The position numbers were made by a program, and so were the translations under genes. Source: Welwitschia mirabilis (lineage: Eukaryota; Gnetophyta; Gnetopsida; Welwitschiales). Taken from it: a DNA stretch of 39,816 nt. The notes under the pieces are model-generated. The model saw only the letters and a list, made by a program, of their open reading frames with translations. It made no database searches and was not told the DNA's origin. This document shows, in pieces, positions 37,911 to 39,816 of this stretch. The DNA lies in NCBI GenBank assembly GCA_051453625.1, contig JBOZIK010000001.1, positions 208,932,607-208,972,422 on the forward strand. Direction: 5' to 3'. Within the stretch, counting starts at the first letter, position 1; the number at the start of each line of letters is the position of its first letter.

Positions 37911-37952
37911 TGTGAATACTACAATGAGGAGAATCACCATCCTATAGAATGT
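37911..37952 (+). pseudogene. damaged gag zinc knuckle
   Basis: The peptide CEYYNEENHHPIEC has the spacing of C-x2-C-x4-H-x4-C, but the second Cys is Tyr (TAC in place of TGC). A single G-to-A change would explain it. The knuckle could not hold zinc normally. Confidence 0.75.
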
Positions 37953-38639
37953 CCATCAATGGCAAGTTTTGTGGAATGGCTAGACATTAATAGAACTGAT
38001 TATAATATTAACAATACTCCTCAGATCAAGAAGAAGCTATATCCTAATCAGACTAGGAAATGGAAAGGCAAGAAAGAAACACCAATGCAGATATTTGTGT
38101 AATCAAAGAGGCATGATTACTTTAGGAATTGGAAAAATAGAGAAGGAAAATCTAGTTACTATCAATAACCAAATAAAGAAAAAAAACCTAAAGAACCTTT
38201 CATACCTACATAACTCCAATCGAATCCAGGAGAAGCTAGTTGTAAAGCTGTTAGAACTAGATCAGGTAGAAGCCATCTTTCACCTCAAAAAGAGAAGGAA
38301 ACTAAGGAGAATGAAAGCGTGGTTGAAAATAGTTCAACAAAAGAAGAGATGGATTATCTTTTACCTTTTTCAATAAGATGTAAGATAACAGAAAATGCTT
38401 CAAAGAAAGAAGGCAAGAATGTAGAATACCTTGTTAAAGCTCTAGAAGACACCTCAGTTACCTTACTATTAGTAAACATGTTAAAACACGTTCCTTATAT
38501 TGGAAGCAAATGAAGAAGTTGTATAATAAAGAAGGAAGTAAGAAAAAAAAAAGAGAAAACTAAAAATGAATAATCAACTAAAAGAGTTTAGGCATCTTGA
38601 GCCTCTACTCAAGCTTTACAAGGAAATCAAATTGAGAAG

Positions 38640-39010
38640 TATAGCAACCCTAGAATACCAGTAGTGAATATAATTATTAAAGGTGCCTATAAAATAGAAG
38701 CTTTGATGGATTTGAGTGTGGGTATTAATCTTATTTCCCATAACATATTTGAATAACTTATAAGTCCTCAGCTAACTCTAATGGAAAAGTTTATATGGCA
38801 AATGGCTCTATAATAAAGCCATAGGGAATAATGAAGAATACTTGAATAGAACTACAAGGGTTTGGATATCTAGTGGTCATAAAGACAAAAGGAAATACTC
38901 ATCCTATCATCCTAGGAAGACCTTGGATAGCAATAGCCAATGCAACTATTTATTCTAGGAATGGAGTAATGGAGATTAGTCTGGGAGATCTAGTATAGCA
39001 AATCAAAATA
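38640..39010 (+). pseudogene. gypsy retropepsin-like protease remnant
   Basis: IPVVNIIIKGAYKIEALMDL, then SVGINLIS (about 38650-38740) aligns with the plant gypsy protease core ALLDLGASVNL; the Gly after Asp-Leu is replaced by Ser-Val. After stops and a frame change GYLVVIKTKGNTHPIILGRP, then WIAIANATIYSRNGVMEISL (about 38865-38990) is the conserved ILGRPWLA-x-A-x-A segment that ends the domain. The enzyme would have cut the polyprotein; this copy is dead. Confidence 0.75.
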
Positions 39011-39204
39011 TCTGATGAGGTAGAAATTAAACACTCCTCTATAAACACAGGGGATATTGCTAATATGATCATCATGAAATAGGCTCAACAATTATTAAAA
39101 GAACAAGAGGTTGATAAAAGAGACTACTATTTGACTATTAAGCCAGCAGAAAAAGAAGAGGAATCTGAGAAACCTCCTCTTAAAGAAGGTTCGGAATACA
39201 TTGA

Positions 39205-39816
39205 AATTTAGAAAAATAAACCTTTAATTATTAATGGAAATTTGACTCATTCTCAAAAGAGAAAATTAAAAAGGATGTTCGCTAAATGGATTAATACTTT
39301 TTCTTGGACTTATAAAGACATTTTTAGGGTAGACCCTGTAATCTATTAGCATANNNNNNNNNNNNNNNNNNNNNNNNNNNNNNNNNNNNNNNNNNNNNNN
39401 NNNNNNNNNNNNNNNNNNNNNNNNNNNNNNNNNNNNNNNNNNNNNNNNNNNNNTTTGACTCATTCTCAAAAGAGAAAATTAAAAAGGATTTTCGCTAAAT
39501 GGATTAATACTTTTTCTTGGACTTATAAAGACATTTTTAGGGTAGACCCTGTAATCTATTAGCATAAAATTTATTTAGATATCTTAGTAAAGCCTGTGAG
39601 GTAACCAGAAAGGAGATGCAATTCTCATATGTAAGATGTGATTAGAAAGGAAATTTTAAGGCTATTAAATAAGGATTCGTCTATCCTATTTTTGATTCAG
39701 AATGGGTAAGTCCTATAACAACAGTTCCTAAGAAGAATAATCAATGGAGAGTGTGCATAGATTTTATGCAACTGAATGCTGCTATGTATAAGGATCATTT
39801 CCTTTACCCTTTGTGG
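39205..39816 (+). pseudogene. start of gypsy reverse transcriptase, partial
   Basis: WTYKDIFRVDPVIY, a stop and HKIYLDI (about 39305-39580) is the segment just before reverse transcriptase (the TYKDMPG-like region). GFVYPIFDSEWVSPITTVPK, then KNNQWRVCIDFMQLNAAMYK and DHFLYPLW (39674-39816) is the N-terminal fingers region with the conserved VPKK-x-x-x-WR-x-C-x-D-[FY]-x-x-LN-x-x-x-x-KD-x-[FH] pattern. The catalytic YxDD lies beyond the window. Stops and a frame change are present, and an assembly gap duplicates part of the segment. Confidence 0.8.
39354..39453. other. assembly gap (100 N) with duplicated edges
   Basis: The 113 bases at 39241-39353 are repeated at 39454-39566 with one visible mismatch (GGATGTTCG versus GGATTTTCG). 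The two sides are almost certainly the same locus assembled twice. Confidence 0.92.

Larger units (their letters stand above)
36345..39816 (+). mobile_element. 5' part of a Ty3/gypsy retrotransposon
   Basis: LTR, primer site, gag, zinc knuckle, protease and the start of reverse transcriptase follow in the correct Ty3/gypsy order on the plus strand. The element leaves the window inside reverse transcriptase. Motifs such as VYPIFDSEWVSP and PIILGRPW suggest the non-chromovirus branch (Tat/Athila-like), but this is judged by eye. Many stops and frame changes show that it is inactive. Confidence 0.8.

Overview
The window looks like nuclear DNA from a large, repeat-rich plant genome, probably a gymnosperm such as a conifer. 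It is AT-rich. Almost everything in it is decayed retroelement sequence. The one clear host gene is split into short exons with canonical GT-AG borders, and one of its introns is about 12.9 kb long. No bacterial features are present (no operons, Shine-Dalgarno sites, CRISPR or IS elements). Most long open frames are chance frames or fragments of dead elements. The lineage is inferred from style, not from a marker.

Layout, left to right. (1) 1-4743: plus-strand, badly broken coding sequence of an unrecognised family. It begins with a degenerate 27-bp array that encodes a 9-residue peptide repeat and ends in a charged coiled-coil-like region. (2) 4744-8878: a complete but non-autonomous LTR retrotransposon on the minus strand, with two LTRs, an initiator-Met-type primer site and a polypurine tract. 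It has no gag or pol; its interior carries what looks like a captured, frameshifted host gene ending in a Tudor-like domain. (3) 8879-15315: the 5' half of a minus-strand Ty3/gypsy element. Reading leftwards it has an LTR, a primer site, a leader with a 42-bp higher-order minisatellite, gag, a zinc knuckle and a protease; the rest is missing where it meets the element in (2). A second, diverged primer site and LTR of the same kind follow at 16184-17250.

(4) 17721-31504, minus strand: the 5' part of a purple acid phosphatase gene of the PAP1/PAP27 type. A signal-peptide exon lies at 31319-31504. Three short exons at 18357-18448, 17948-17996 and 17721-17843 encode the N-terminal beta-sandwich region. 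The exons join in frame. Intron 1 holds an internally deleted Ty1/copia element (18772-20661), tRNA-derived SINEs, a probable solo gypsy LTR (24141-25285) and a probable solo copia LTR (28657-29077). The exons for the metallophosphatase domain are not in the 17.7 kb to the left, so the next intron is also very long or the gene is cut off.

(5) 31830-36344: upstream and flanking DNA, including a candidate 5' non-coding exon of the phosphatase gene, a SINE-like unit, and a divergent plus-strand coding region at 33969-34391 that is not recognised and carries a frameshift and a stop. (6) 36345-39816: the 5' end of a plus-strand Ty3/gypsy element: LTR (TGATAAG...CTTATCA), primer site, gag, damaged zinc knuckle, protease and the start of reverse transcriptase. 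It runs off the right edge.

The window also contains six runs of N. Three of the 100-base gaps have the same sequence on both sides, so they are probably unmerged contig overlaps and not real missing DNA.
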